From assembly GCF_028554725.1 (NCBI RefSeq), contig NC_071671.1, positions 11,032,001 to 11,096,000 of the forward strand: DNA of 64,000 nucleotides, read 5' to 3'. Source of the stretch: Zeugodacus cucurbitae. Its lineage: Eukaryota; Arthropoda; Insecta; Diptera; Tephritidae. A program made the translations under genes and the position numbers. Below the pieces are notes generated by a model. That model saw only the letters and a list, made by a program, of their open reading frames with translations. It was not told where the DNA came from and ran no database searches. Below, in pieces: positions 1-10,992 of the stretch; the stretch's first letter is position 1; every line of letters starts with the position of its first letter.

Positions 1-1461
1 TGGGTGTGACACACCAGGCGGCTTCATTTCGATATTTCAGCAGTTGTACCGTTATTCCGGCGCATTTAAAGTCATAAAGACAAGCGTCGTCGCTGTCGTT
101 GGCGACGTCAGTGTCTGCCTTTCAGCTGTTCGCCAACAAGTATATAACGGCTTAGTGGTCGGTGGGTTGGACGGGCGGAAATGACAGTAAGGCAGACAAA
201 AAACAGATTCAAATCAAAATAGAATTGAGTGAGCAGCAACATTGTGGCAGGGTGCATGAGACTACCCAACTGTCTATGTATGTACTATATATGTATAAGG
301 ATGAGTATTGGAACTAGACAGCAGACTGAGCAGACAGACATCAATGTGTGCAAGTCAGTCATCCATACTTTAATGCGGAATTCTATGTGTTGCAGGGTCG
401 GTTGTATTAACGTATACATACATACATATATACGTAAGAAATTTCTTATTTGCATTTCAATTTGTAGACAACAGAGGCGTTTATATACTCCTGTTCCATC
501 CTTTCGGTTTAAATTTTATTTGCTTTGTATGCTTGGCATGCGTTGACCTGTTTTGTCAAAAAAAGATTTTAAAACAGGTGCCTGACCAGATATAGACTAC
601 ATGGGGGTTGTGAAGAATTTGTTTCTTTTATTTTATTTGGTACATCTTTTTAAGTACAAATGTACATATGTCCTGTGGTAAATCCCAATTTAATCCAAAT
701 ATATCTAATCGCAAATGGAGAACAGTTGAGAGGGAAGCGTTGCCATGATTATGGCAAATCTACTCACAAGCAAATAATTATTATTTTGGGATGGGATAAT
801 AACTGATTAAAACGCCTATGACTATAGAAATGCGAAACATTTGAGGGCGCGGAGCTCACTAGATCTCTCGAATTACCTCGGACTGGAAAGACTATGCCGA
901 TTAGTTCACGCCCAGTTCTGAAGCCCATCCATCTACTAGTATCCCACTTCGGAAAGTGGGCCTTTTTCTGGTCAGTTGTCAACCGATCGAGAGGAATGCT
1001 CCCTTCTCTGGCGGTCTCCTAAACAGTACATTTACTGCTATCTTCGTATATATAACATAGTCCTTAAGCTACGAAATCATTTTTACAACCTATGAATATA
1101 TGTGACTTCCTATAAAGTGTTAATCATGTTCACGACTAGTTGTCATTCTTCCAAGTACTTCCAAATCAAATTTTTCGCGTTATAGTTTTTCAAAAGCTCA
1201 ATCGTCAGCGGAATCCTCTTTGAGGGGGGTTATGGTCCAACAGCAAACCGTTATTGCTATTTCGCACAGCAACTGTATTATTTATTTTATGAATCTTATA
1301 ACAATATACTATTACAAAATATTAAAATATGATTTCTTTTTATTTTGAAAACTACATCGAAGATAGAGTCTCTTTAAGATAGATTTTGGTTATATAATTG
1401 TTGATTTATGGATTAGTGGTGAATTTGCTTATGTGTTTCTGTTGAGTTTCGAATTTCAACA

Positions 1462-1533
1462 TCCTCGATAGTATAGTGGTCAGTATCCCCGCCTGTCACG
1501 CGGGAGACCGGGGTTCAATTCCCCGTCGGGGAG
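1462..1533 (+). tRNA. tRNA-Asp (GTC), copy 1
   Basis: Complete 72-nt cloverleaf without CCA. The acceptor stem TCCTCGA pairs with TCGGGGA allowing wobble, the A-box region is present, and the B-box is GGTTCAATTCC. The anticodon loop has GTC at 1495-1497. A nine-T pol III terminator follows at 1552-1560. The gene is identical to the copies at 3484 and 3874 and antisense to the surrounding EcR intron. Confidence 0.96.
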
Positions 1534-1707
1534 ATGTATAAATTGTCATAATTTTTTTTTATCCATGGAAATTAATTGAAGTAATTCCACCAAAATTTTA
1601 CATTAATCATTTTTAATAGGGTTTATATAAATAAGAAAAATTGTCTGATTATGCTCGAAACAAATATAATTTGAGTAACATTTGCTACATTATCCATAAA
1701 ATAGATT

Positions 1708-1750
1708 TTCTCGATAGTTTAGTGCTCAGTATAGCGACTGTTAACCGCAT
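1708..1750 (+). pseudogene. tRNA-Asp 5'-half fragment
   Basis: The stretch resembles the first about 40 bases of the intact tRNA-Asp genes (CTCGATAGTTTAGTGCTCAG against CTCGATAGTATAGTGGTCAG), then diverges in the anticodon arm. No B-box or T arm follows. It is read as a truncated, dead copy near the full gene at 1462. Confidence 0.6.
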
Positions 1751-1766
1751 TTTTTATAGATCCGAA

Positions 1767-1838
1767 TCCTCGATAGTATAGTGACCAGTATAGTAGATTT
1801 AAGTCTAAGTCGTGTCAATTCAAATTCCTGACAACTCC
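1767..1838 (+). pseudogene. tRNA-Asp pseudogene, full length but decayed
   Basis: The first 16 bases match the intact tRNA-Asp exactly and the D arm is nearly kept (GTGACCAGTAT). The anticodon stem has mutated, with TAA where GTC is expected, and the T arm survives only as an AT-rich echo. Its length of about 72 nt is unchanged, so decay was by substitution. It probably arose by local tandem duplication with the genes at 1462, 3484 and 3874. Confidence 0.65.
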
Positions 1839-3483
1839 TTGATTTAAAAGAAATACACAATAATTTAAAATCTTCCGTTGTAAATAATTTCTTCCAAACT
1901 CTTACAGGCGGCATGCTGAACACACAGTAGAACAGTAAAGGAAAATCATTACGTCATTCAAATCTACATTGCATGCGTGAATGTATATCATCTCTGCATC
2001 GCTTACACATAACTGAGAAAAAAGCAAAGCAAATTACAATATTTTCTTTGTTATTCGATGCCACATTCCCATGTCCAACGACAACCGACCGTCAATACAA
2101 TACGATTGCTATAACGGCAGCCGCCTTCCGTTAAAACGAAAGCACATAAACAACTCGGGGGAAAAAGAGAAGCTTGCAATATGCATCAACTAAATAAAGC
2201 AACCGAAAACAGGAGAATAATATCGTTCAGGCAGCGAAGCTCATACTCAGAATGCAAGCAACCGAGTGAATGATTGAATGACTGACGGTCTGACTATATG
2301 ACTCTCGGACTGACGGTGTCGCATTCGGCGCCTGCGATAACGAAGAGCGTATGAGATTCGTTAGTCGAACAAGTATGAGGCCAGCGAAAGCAAAAAATCA
2401 AAACCTACCCGAACATTAACAAACAAAATACAATCAACGACGAATAACGACAACAATGTTAATGATGATTACGACGGCGACACAATGAAATTATGTGTCA
2501 AAACAGAGACTATAAAAAATATACGACAATAAAATTTGCAGGGCAAAACCGGACCGTCAGTTGCAACGCTGAATAACACGACGTCTTGGTAAGTGTATGC
2601 GACAGAGAACGAAAGCATGCCTACGAACGGCCATGCGCTTGGTATTGCTTTCGTATTTTTTCTCCTTCTTGTTGTTTTTATTTTAGCTCTTTTATTGCTT
2701 TTATTTAACATGTCGGCCATATTGAAAAGTGTGTTTGTATTTCAATGTGTCTCTTGACTCTGACCGGCATTTCTTGTTTGCCATTTGTCTTGTTGTTTTT
2801 TCTGCATTTCTGTCTACATCTTCTTTTCGCCCCATTCACATTGCACACAATCGCATGCAACAGTGCTGTATTTGTGTGCTTAGGGAGAGTGAAAATGCGC
2901 ATGAGCTATTTCGCGCTCTCGCAAACCAACTCAGTTCTTCGGTCGCTTTTTTGCTCTCCATCTCTTGTTGCTTTACTCACTCTCTTTCTAATATTATTGT
3001 TGTATTAGATTCGTCTAGCTAAATTTAGAAAAACCTTAGCATAGCGTGTAGTTGTGGAGAGTATGGTGTCATTGCCGTTCACATGCGCTATTCCAGACTG
3101 CGCTTTACTTTATTCATTCGCGTGTTTTGTTCGGGTGCAATAACTTTTTATATAAACAAAACAAATAGCGTTGAGCGTACCGAAGGCAATGACGATAGCA
3201 ATGTTAATTCTGTCATAGACGTACGCAACTGAGCTTTTGTGAGAAAGTTCAACTATGACTAAGCAATCGCCGGTATTTGCTCTGTGCGCCATCTGTTGTT
3301 AACAGTCCGAAGCTACGCTACAACGAGTACTGCGATGAGTGCGCAACAGATGTCGCTAGTAAAAGGCAATGTTAAAGTTCTAAATTTAACTGTATTCTCA
3401 AGCGTCTTAGTACTAACAGCGACTGTCTAATGCATTAGAAGCTTTCTAACATTTGTTTACATTTTGCCGGCATGATTTCAACG

Positions 3484-3555
3484 TCCTCGATAGTATAGTG
3501 GTCAGTATCCCCGCCTGTCACGCGGGAGACCGGGGTTCAATTCCCCGTCGGGGAG
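3484..3555 (+). tRNA. tRNA-Asp (GTC), copy 2
   Basis: 72-nt cloverleaf identical to copy 1. It is preceded by a short shared flank (TTTCAAC, also in front of copy 1) and followed by nine T's at 3567-3575 as terminator. It lies antisense within the EcR intron. Confidence 0.96.
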
Positions 3556-3873
3556 ATGAGTAGATATTTTTTTTTAATATCTTACCAGGTAAATGAAAAA
3601 ATGGAAAATGTTAGAATTATAGTAATACACTGAACACTTTACAAAGAGCAAGTGATCCTATTTTAGCAGGTTTCTTAAATTAATTTACCGTCTAAATATT
3701 TGTATTTTGTACGAGTAATCATACCAAAGATAAATTCATTTATTATTTCGTCAAGGAAATAAATTACTTTTAGAAGATCTCGAGTACATCTGTTAAGCAA
3801 ATCAGAATGATCTGCGTAAACTATTTTTAACTCGTCTAGGTCTTAAGTGGTATGAATCAAAATTCTAGCAACA

Positions 3874-3945
3874 TCCTCGATAGTATAGTGGTCAGTATCC
3901 CCGCCTGTCACGCGGGAGACCGGGGTTCAATTCCCCGTCGGGGAG
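3874..3945 (+). tRNA. tRNA-Asp (GTC), copy 3
   Basis: 72-nt cloverleaf identical to copies 1 and 2, 318 bp after the end of copy 2. It is followed by a six-T terminator at 3958-3963. Identical coding sequence with mostly different flanks suggests selection or gene conversion acting on the tRNA body. Confidence 0.96.
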
Positions 3946-5920
3946 ATGTGTAAATTCTTTTTTCCAACAAATAGATACAAATATATTACATAATCTTTAT
4001 AGCACCCCATATTCACCAAATAATTAGAGCTTTTGGGTAATATATTTTATTCCGGTTTAGAGAATTCTTAATTGATGAATATAAGGTATAAAAATAAGTG
4101 ACTTAAGAGACAGTGAATCAACAATAAATTCTTATGAAATGTGTACATCATTTTTCTATTTCTCTCGAGTAGTTTTTCTGAATGTTAGTGAAATTTGTAA
4201 ACAAAATTATGTTCAGTACTAGAAATTAATTAGTCGAACAATCGAAAGCGAACTTAATGTCCAAATCGGAATAGAAGTCTTATCAAAACAAATGGTTGCA
4301 CGCGACCTAGTCTGGGAGTAAAGTGTGTGAAAGCACAATTACAAATGTACATAGTCGTAATTCCGTATGTACTAAGTATGTCGCCGATTGTAATGTATAT
4401 TACAATACTTGATGCCGACGTGTTGCAAGTTGATATGAGATGCACATATGTACTATTAAATACACTTAAGCCGACAAATAACGTTACAACAAACAAGTGC
4501 TTTCCACCATACAACCGCATAACATATGCGAACATATACCTAAGTATGTACTTAGTACGTACATAACCGGCTAATGAATTTCAATGCGTGTGTAATGTAA
4601 TGCCAACACTCAAGGATAAGTCGAGCAGGCAGCATAGAAATTAAAGAAGCAGAAAAACGATAACAGCATGCATGGAGCTGTTGTTATGCGCTCGTTTTAT
4701 CACTTAAATGCATACATATCTACTTACATGCATATGTAAGTGCATATATGGCATAAGCTTGAAAGTAGTCGGGGAGATGAATGCGGTCTGTCCAACATAT
4801 TGTGAGACCATGAGACGCTATATCACGTCGCGCATGCCGGTAAACTAATATGGTTACGAGCACATACCTATTTACATACATATATACATTTAAATAGGTA
4901 TATAATGTACTGGTACGTTAATAAAATCGACAGCATTAAGGCGTTACCGTGTGTTACAAGTGGGAAAGAGAAGTTGGCTTGACAGCCTGATGCCTGGGAA
5001 ACTGACTTTATTACTACATGGACTCAGTTACAAGTGCCTTTTAATGCAGCACATACGATATGTAATTATTGAGGTACATATTTACGCACATAAGCAGCAT
5101 ATTATTGTCAGCATAACAACTTGACGCCTAACTTAATTAAAAGAATGAAACTGAGTACTGAGCCGAAAATAAATATTAGCAACAAAAGCTTGTTTCCTAC
5201 TTCATTCATTAATTGTAGCTAGGGGCGTCTTCTGTCTTGTAAAATACTTGGTGCTTTATTTTTAATATGGATTTTCTGTAGTCATCTTAGATCTAGACCT
5301 AGAACTTCCTAGTATACGAATGTTAAACCCACATTAAGATTTAGCGATATCTCTGACACTCAGAGCTTGAAATAAAAACCACTTTGAGAGGAACTTATTT
5401 CAGTAAGGCTTAACTGTATGAAAATTTTCGATGCGGGTACCATTATTTTTACCCACACCCGATCTTTAATGTCTAGTATTAAACAACCCTTTGTCGAATT
5501 GTAAGATGTGAGTGGTGTCTTTCCTTTTAACTTTCATTTCATTCCTAAGCTCACTGAAAAAAATCCATTCTTTTAGTCGCCTAAGCAATGCGGGCATATG
5601 GACAGAGACTGAGTATTTCTTTCAACGGTTCGACAACGGAGCTACAAATAGTATATTAAGACTTCAAATCAAAAATCAAATTCTTGATGTTCCACTGATT
5701 TAACCTGTTTCATTTTGATTCAACCTACTCAGAGTACCTTGTTATTGAAATTTAACTCTTAACCACTGTTTATCTTAAGGTCACTAGACATATTTGAACT
5801 GAACAGTGGAACCATAAAGAGACTGGTTCAGCAAGACACCGCGATAACCCGGACAAAATGTAAAAATATATATTGATCAAGTGTTTTTTCTAATACACCG
5901 AGCTCTTCATCATTAAACAT

Positions 5921-6028
5921 AGGTTAGGTTAGGTTAAGGGGTAGATCTCCGTAAATGCAGGGAATCTCACTGAGACAGACTCGACTGTCCATTGTGACAC
6001 CCGAAAAAACTCCTAACGCATCGCTAAG
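5921..6028 (+). repeat. Dispersed repeat with TTAGG-like head, copy A
   Basis: Begins with three tandem GGTTA units, then a block containing GTAGATCTCCG, TGCAG, TCTCACT, CGACTGTCC and TTGTGACA. The same ordered blocks recur in reverse orientation at 10893-10992. It sits in the EcR intron 257 bp from exon 2. The element class is unknown; it could be a SINE or the end of a retrotransposon. Confidence 0.6.
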
Positions 6029-6284
6029 AATGTTGCGACGAAGCGCTTGGACTCAATAATAAAGTTCTTGAGTCGGCTAATGACGATTCCATTCATTCAT
6101 TTCGCAGGGTTCGAGGTGCTTTAACCTAAGTCTGGCGTATGCTGGACATTGAAGGAGGAAGTGCCATCACAAAATATATCTAGTAGAAGATCCAACAAGA
6201 ACTTGGTTAAGGTGTCCAAGTCTATTAGCTTACTTAGACGTAAGTAATAAGTGGCATACAATTGGTGGAATATCTCAAACTCAC

Positions 6285-6466
6285 CTGGTTTACCATTGGG
6301 ACTGTATGGATCGTAGCTGCCGGCGGACATCGGTGAAGCGTAGCCATTCGACATATTCGCGCTGTAGCTGTGGTTCTGTGAACCCGGTGATGGGCTCAAT
6401 GGTGGCGCTGAACTGGGCACACTACCCGGACTAGAGGTTGAAATCCATTCCTCATTACTTGGAGGA
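6285..6466 (-). CDS. EcR: Ecdysone receptor isoform A, second A-specific coding exon
   Basis: EcR is the nuclear receptor that, with USP, binds 20-hydroxyecdysone and drives molting and metamorphosis genes. This 182-bp exon encodes the C-terminal part of the A-specific transactivation (A/B) domain. It starts after a TTTTTGCAG acceptor and ends at a GGTGAGT donor. The peptide carries SPGSVPSSAPPLSPSPGSQN followed by NMSNGYASPMSAGSYDPYSP, which match remembered Drosophila EcR-A almost residue for residue, including the Ser/Pro-rich run. The first base completes a Cys codon split by the upstream intron. The last base is the first of a Gly codon, matching the G before RDDL in the fly protein. The exons for the zinc fingers and ligand-binding domain are outside the window. 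Confidence 0.94.
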
Positions 6467-6595
6467 CTGCAAAAATAAAACAATATGTGTCAATATGCAA
6501 TAATAACAATAGATGCGTGCTAAGATTAAGAGCGTGACAATAGAGCACAAGCGTGTCAAGGTCAACACTGGAAAACAAGAAAGTACTACACTCAC
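6467..6595 (-). other. EcR: EcR-A intron between the two A-specific exons
   Basis: A 129-bp GT-AG intron. On the minus strand the donor is ATG/GTGAGTG at 6595 and the acceptor TTTTTGCAG/T at 6467. Reading straight through gives a TGA two bases into the intron, so splicing is needed to keep the frame; removal yields phase 2 and joins TG to T (Cys). Confidence 0.88.
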
Positions 6596-7701
6596 CATTC
6601 CAAACGGGCGCGCTTGGGCACAAAGACAAGATGTCCATTGGCAGTACCGCTGGCATTACCACCTGCAGCTGCCGCGGAAGAGGATGACGCTGTAGCGCTG
6701 TGATTGCCACCAGTTGTGATGACCAAGGTGCCGCCGCCCGCAACGCCACTGCTCGTCGAAGCGGCGCCGGAAACACCACCAGCAGCAGCAGCACCACCAC
6801 CACCAACCACAAGATTTATGGTGTTCACATTGTTCAGTGGACTCACAGCTATTGTTGTTGCATTGGCATGACTCACGCCAGCGCTCACTGTGGAAGAAGA
6901 CTTATTGGCAGCAACGGAAATGGAAGTACCGCTGGTTGAGGATGCCGTTGACGGCAGTGTGTTGACAGTGAGTGCTATTATATTGTTGCTGTTGTGTGTC
7001 GTATTGTGGCCCGTATTGCCGTGATTGTTATTGCTATTGTTGCTGTTGCTTAGAGTATTATTGCTGTTGCGATTAATGCTAGTATTGCTATAGTTGCTGT
7101 GCGCACTATTGTTAACGGCAGTCGTCAGAGACGCTGACGACGGTGCCGCAACGGCCGTTGCTGTCGCTGCGGAGTTCTTCGTCAGCGCAATGACTTCGTG
7201 CAGCGGCTCTTTTTTAATGGCAGTCGAAATGATTTTAATTTTCTCTTCCACCGAAGCGGCCAAGACGTTCGTTATGATTGTGGGCTTCTCACCAAGGCTG
7301 ATGCCGGTGGCATTGTGGTTGTTGTTGACATGCAGTCGCTGATGATGTGTCACATGTGCTTGACGCGGCTGGTGGATGAGTGCTGCGCGTTGCTGCTGGT
7401 GCTGGCCACCGTTCAAGTCAAGCGCATTACCCACATCACCGCTGGCTATGGCAGCAACGCTGAGTAGATGCGTTGCAGCAATTGTAGCCGGTGGCTGATT
7501 GACGCCAGCCGCGGCGGCAGCGGCTGCTGCTGCCAATTGTTGCTGCAATAAAATGTGACTGGGTATGATGGTGGCGGCGGTGGCAGCGCCGGCAGTCGAC
7601 GTTTGCGTCGATGTTTTGGCATTCGACGTGGAGGACGTCGACGCTGACGACGTTGGTTGTTGCTGAGATTGTTGTTGTTGTTGCACATTTAAACGATACA
7701 T
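6596..7701 (-). CDS. EcR: Ecdysone receptor isoform A, first coding exon (N-terminal A/B domain)
   Basis: This exon encodes the isoform-specific N terminus of EcR-A, a nuclear transcription-regulating region with no enzymatic fold. The start is the first in-frame ATG (7701-7699) after a TAG; its context is AAC-ATG, good for flies. The 368 complete codons begin MYRLNVQQQQ. Landmarks shared with Drosophila EcR-A are PSHILLQQQLAA near residues 47-58, TAIKKEPLHEVI near 160-171 (fly TAIKIEPMPDVI; IKKE fits a SUMO-acceptor consensus), and NGHLVFVPKRARLE at the exon end (fly NGHLVLVPNKRPRLD), a basic patch. Between these are poly-Q, poly-A, Asn/Ser and Gly/Ala runs. The A-specific part totals about 429 residues with exon 2, against about 197 in Drosophila. 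The GCN/CAR repeats also create long spurious frames on the other strand. Confidence 0.93.
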
Positions 7702-8160
7702 GTTGGGTTGCTGGCTCAAGCAACTGGTGTTTGACTAAGAAAATATTCGATGACGCGTGATAAAAATTTGTTGCGGTTGCTGTTGTTGTTGTAGGACGCC
7801 TAATTTGCTTGCGGCCTGGCAGCAAGCGGTATTCACTGGCGTTCGGTTTCAAATTGCCTTTTGATTGTTGCACATTTTGCGGTTATTGCAATCAAGTTTG
7901 TTGGCAAAAGACGAACTTCGCGCAACATTTTCCTGCTATTCTTGCTTCATTTACATTTTCATTGCAAGCAAAGCGTCAGTTAATTTGTGGCGACACCGGT
8001 TACAGTATGCAATTGACATGCATAGTGCACCTGATTTACCGTTAAAGTGTTTATTCGGTATGCTGAAACGAGAAATTTAAGTGTTCTTTAGTAGAGAATA
8101 ATTTTTATTTACTAAAAAAAATTAAATAAGATAAAGTCTATAAACTAATTAATGTTAATA
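7702..8160 (-). promoter_or_regulatory. EcR: Upstream flank of the EcR-A start codon, possible 5'UTR
   Basis: The region is unique and includes a CAACAACAACAGCAACCGC-type leader-like stretch at about 7770-7795 (minus strand). A possible splice acceptor (ATATTTTCTTAG) would place an exon start at 7734. The transcription start cannot be fixed by eye, and no clear TATA or Inr/DPE pair was found. Without RNA data it is unknown whether the leader is contiguous or spliced from far upstream. Confidence 0.4.
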
Positions 8161-8166
8161 GACCCC

Positions 8167-9130
8167 AAGTGATCCAAGTACAGGTACGTTTTTCAATAGC
8201 CTTTCTTTAGGCTTTTCATCATGGAAAGACTTACGCATGAACATTTTCATTTATGGTCAACGTAATCGGCTTACTGAGTGTACTATTCGCCACACCTTCA
8301 CCCATCTTGAAACCCAGCATTCATTATTGGATAATATTCGACGGAATAGACCACGTCCAGAACTCAGTGAAAAAACATAATAGCCGTAGCTGAGCGTGTA
8401 CACGGAGACCGTGGAGAGTCGTTTCGGAGTCGTTCGAGATCTTAAAATTAAAGCATACAAAATATAGCTAGTACAAGAACTGAAGCTACTCTATATTCTC
8501 AAGCGACTCGGCTTTTGAAAAGTTCCAAGAAGATCCGAAGTTTTCAAGCCAAATTCTGTTCAACGATTGAGCACATTTCTGGGTCAATGGGTATGCAAAC
8601 ATGCAAAATTGCCACGTTTGGGACGAAGAGCAACCTGAAGAGATTCAAAAGCTGTCAATTCACCCAGAAAAACCAATGGTTGGTATGGTTTATGGGCCGG
8701 TGGAATGATCGGTTCATATTTCTTTAAAAAGCATGCCGATGAGACCATAATCGAGCCACGATAACCGACAATTTGATGTCTGAAATTGAAGCTCGTGATC
8801 TCGGCGATATTTGGTTTCAACAAGACTTCCCGAACATCGCATCAATCAATATATTTATAGAACACTTCGGGGAGCAGATAATTTCACGTTTTGAGCCGGT
8901 CGATTGGCCAACAAGATCGTGTGATATCACACCCTTAGACTCTTTTCTGTGGGGATATGTAAAGTCCAAAGTCTATGCGGACAATCCGGAGCAAAACATC
9001 ACGCGTTTTATTCGTCAGTTACTAGTCGAAATGGTCAAACAAGTCATCGAAAATTGGATGGGAATAGTTAACAGTAGGATATGTATTCGACCTTTGAACT
9101 TTGAAATCTCATACATCCTTGCGAATCACC
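8167..9130 (+). mobile_element. DD41D (rosa-like) mariner relic, copy 1
   Basis: The left end AAGTGATCCAAGTA resembles the intact end of the 20.6-kb copy. Interrupted frames keep transposase signatures: HSLLDNIRRNRPRPEL near 8310-8360, AERVHGDRGES near 8390, IWFQQD near 8805-8825, and FGEQIISRFEPVDWP followed by CDITPLD and FLWGYVKSKVYADNP (8865-8985). The last catalytic position is D, with spacing near 38-41 from the QQD, unlike Tc1 (DD34E) or classical mariner (DD34D). Frameshifts, stops and a deletion around the first catalytic Asp make it inactive. The right end near 9121-9130 (GCGAATCACC) is poorly kept. The family is inferred from motif memory. Confidence 0.75.
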
Positions 9131-10892
9131 GTATCATTATATTCTCTTTTTAGATAGGTATAAGCAGTTTTTGGAGTTTTTCAAGCTTTTTCATGTCAAA
9201 ATCATCACATATTTACGCCTCTTTACCAGGGAAAACACTTGAAATACCTTAATAATATTCGAAGAATAATTTAATTCATACTAGGCTATGTGTTCTTAGT
9301 TTTCGTGTTCATCAAAACATATTTAATGTCAAGGAAATCTGATATTTACCACATTCGCGCGTATAAATCACTACCAATGACAAATTTATGAACATTTCTT
9401 CGTCCACTTATATATAATTTGATTATATACAATGTATATGAGCGTGTCGGAAGGTCACTTAATTAAAATAACTCAAGTATTTACCCTATTTATTTGTAAA
9501 TACAATTGTAACCGTTATATACAATAATTAGGTCATTGCGTTCATCTATCAAAAGCCAGCAGACACAGGGTTGCAATATCCGGTTAGATACGCAGCTTCT
9601 ATATACATTCAACTGTATATATATATAAGCCATTTACCTCACAAAGCTCCTTCACGCCATGCAAAAGCGCCACTCACTCCTGAACACACTTTTATTTCGC
9701 CCTTTTTTGACCATACAGCACCTCCTTACAAAACACACGACCACACACACACTTCCTTTCTCTCTCTCTCACACAGACCAAATATTACAGCGTCATATAT
9801 TTTACTGTTATCCGTTTTCATTTCACCTATTCTTGCATGCACTTTTGCACATGCCTTCTCTAATTCCTTTCACTGCATACCATCGACACTCGGCCGTCTC
9901 CCTGTGTCAACAACCCACATTAAGAAGAAAAAAAAGTCAACGGCTTACGTAGCCATTGCTGCAGCCTCAAGGATTCCAGGTCAACAAATTTTCGTCGTTT
10001 ACATAGGCCGGAAAATGTGCAGCACAAGTGTGTATTAGCAGTAGTCGGGGCGTTGCTGCACTAGAGCAAGGCAAGTCGCCGAATAGGCATTCGTAGTGTT
10101 CGTGAACCTTCGTTTTATAGTCGGCGCATTATGCACTCGTTCAGTAGTTCATCGCTTTTTTATTCAATAATTTCGCATTGCCACCTAAAGCCACACTCAG
10201 CTTGTCTAGCCTTCGCTTTCGATTGTTTTCGCCATTGCAGCCATATATCCACCATATGCATGTATACAGTTAGTTCGTGTCATGTCATCACTATTTCTAT
10301 TTTATCGCCTGCTTCAGCTCATTTCTCTCACATGTGTGCTCTCACACTGCAATTTCATTGCTCCCTCCCTCCCACAGTTTTTAGCTTGCTCTTACCACAT
10401 TGCACTCGTTTATCCTTTACTCGTTTATACAATCGCGTCGCCGTTATTTTCGTCATCACTCGACTAGTTTTAGAAGTCCTACAATTGAAATTCGGCAACG
10501 CCTTGCAAATAAGCAGTTTCCATGCCCCTTTCCCCCCTTTATGTGTATTCACATAATTCTGCATTGCCTTGCTCTCTTCGGGTATGCACATATGGGAGCG
10601 GCAGAAGTTCGACACCCGGAAATGGCATTGAAATTTCACTTAACTTTTCCGCAATGATACCAGTGACCCGAACGTGAGTTTGCCAACATGAAAGTGACCA
10701 AAGCACCACTTAAGTAAGTGAAATTACTAATTCTACATAGTGCGTACGTGCCTTGACAGCGGAGCTGCAGTGTGTAAATATTGCAGAGTTGTATTTGAGT
10801 ATTTGAGAAAAAGTGAAATAGGAGGAGGGAAAAGTGAGGAGGACTTAAGAACTTTATAATAGAGTCCAATCGCTTTGTCGAATCATATGGAT
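9131..10892. other. Non-coding stretch without recognisable gene
   Basis: Unique sequence with a C/T-rich part (about 9640-10560) that opens long low-complexity frames rich in His, Ser, Phe and Leu. I find no homology, no convincing start context and no domain. It could be regulatory or intronic DNA upstream of EcR-A. Confidence 0.4.
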
Positions 10893-10992
10893 CTTGGCAA
10901 TCCGTCAGGAGTATTTGGATGTCACAAAGGACAGTCGAAGTGAGACTCTCTGCAGTCGCGGAGATCTACTACACCTTGACCTAACCTAAACG
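10893..10992 (-). repeat. Dispersed repeat with TTAGG-like head, copy B
   Basis: The reverse complement aligns with 5921-6028 through AGATCTCCG, TGCAG, TCTCACT, CGACTGTCC, TTGTGACA, CTCCT and CAAG, with small indels. It ends at the CCTAACCTAAACG head. Both copies stop at the same place, as expected for a defined repeat unit. Confidence 0.6.

Larger units (their letters stand above)
1..6284 (-). other. EcR: EcR-A intron (partial), downstream of the second A-specific exon
   Basis: Non-coding DNA following the splice donor at 6284, so intronic with respect to EcR-A on the minus strand; the next exon is outside the window. It contains three tRNA-Asp genes on the opposite strand, two decayed tRNA-Asp copies and a dispersed repeat at 5921-6028. 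The stretches 1-1461, 1840-3483 and 3950-5920 hold no open frame with recognisable homology. The first 230 bases are GC-richer and carry a TATATAA-like run near 142, which I could not tie to a gene. That this is intron is an inference from the exon 2 donor. Confidence 0.7.

Noticed and set aside
5919..5941. TTAGG-type tandem as possible telomeric repeat
   Set aside because: Only three units, and Diptera do not use TTAGG telomeres; it is the head of a dispersed repeat.
6396..6939. Overlapping frames on both strands near the EcR exons
   Set aside because: Shadows of the Gln/Ala/Gly/Ser codon repeats of EcR exon 1 in other frames.
9571..10038. 155-codon plus-strand frame
   Set aside because: Low-complexity His/Ser/Phe-rich reading of C/T-rich DNA, no domain, no ATG support from context.
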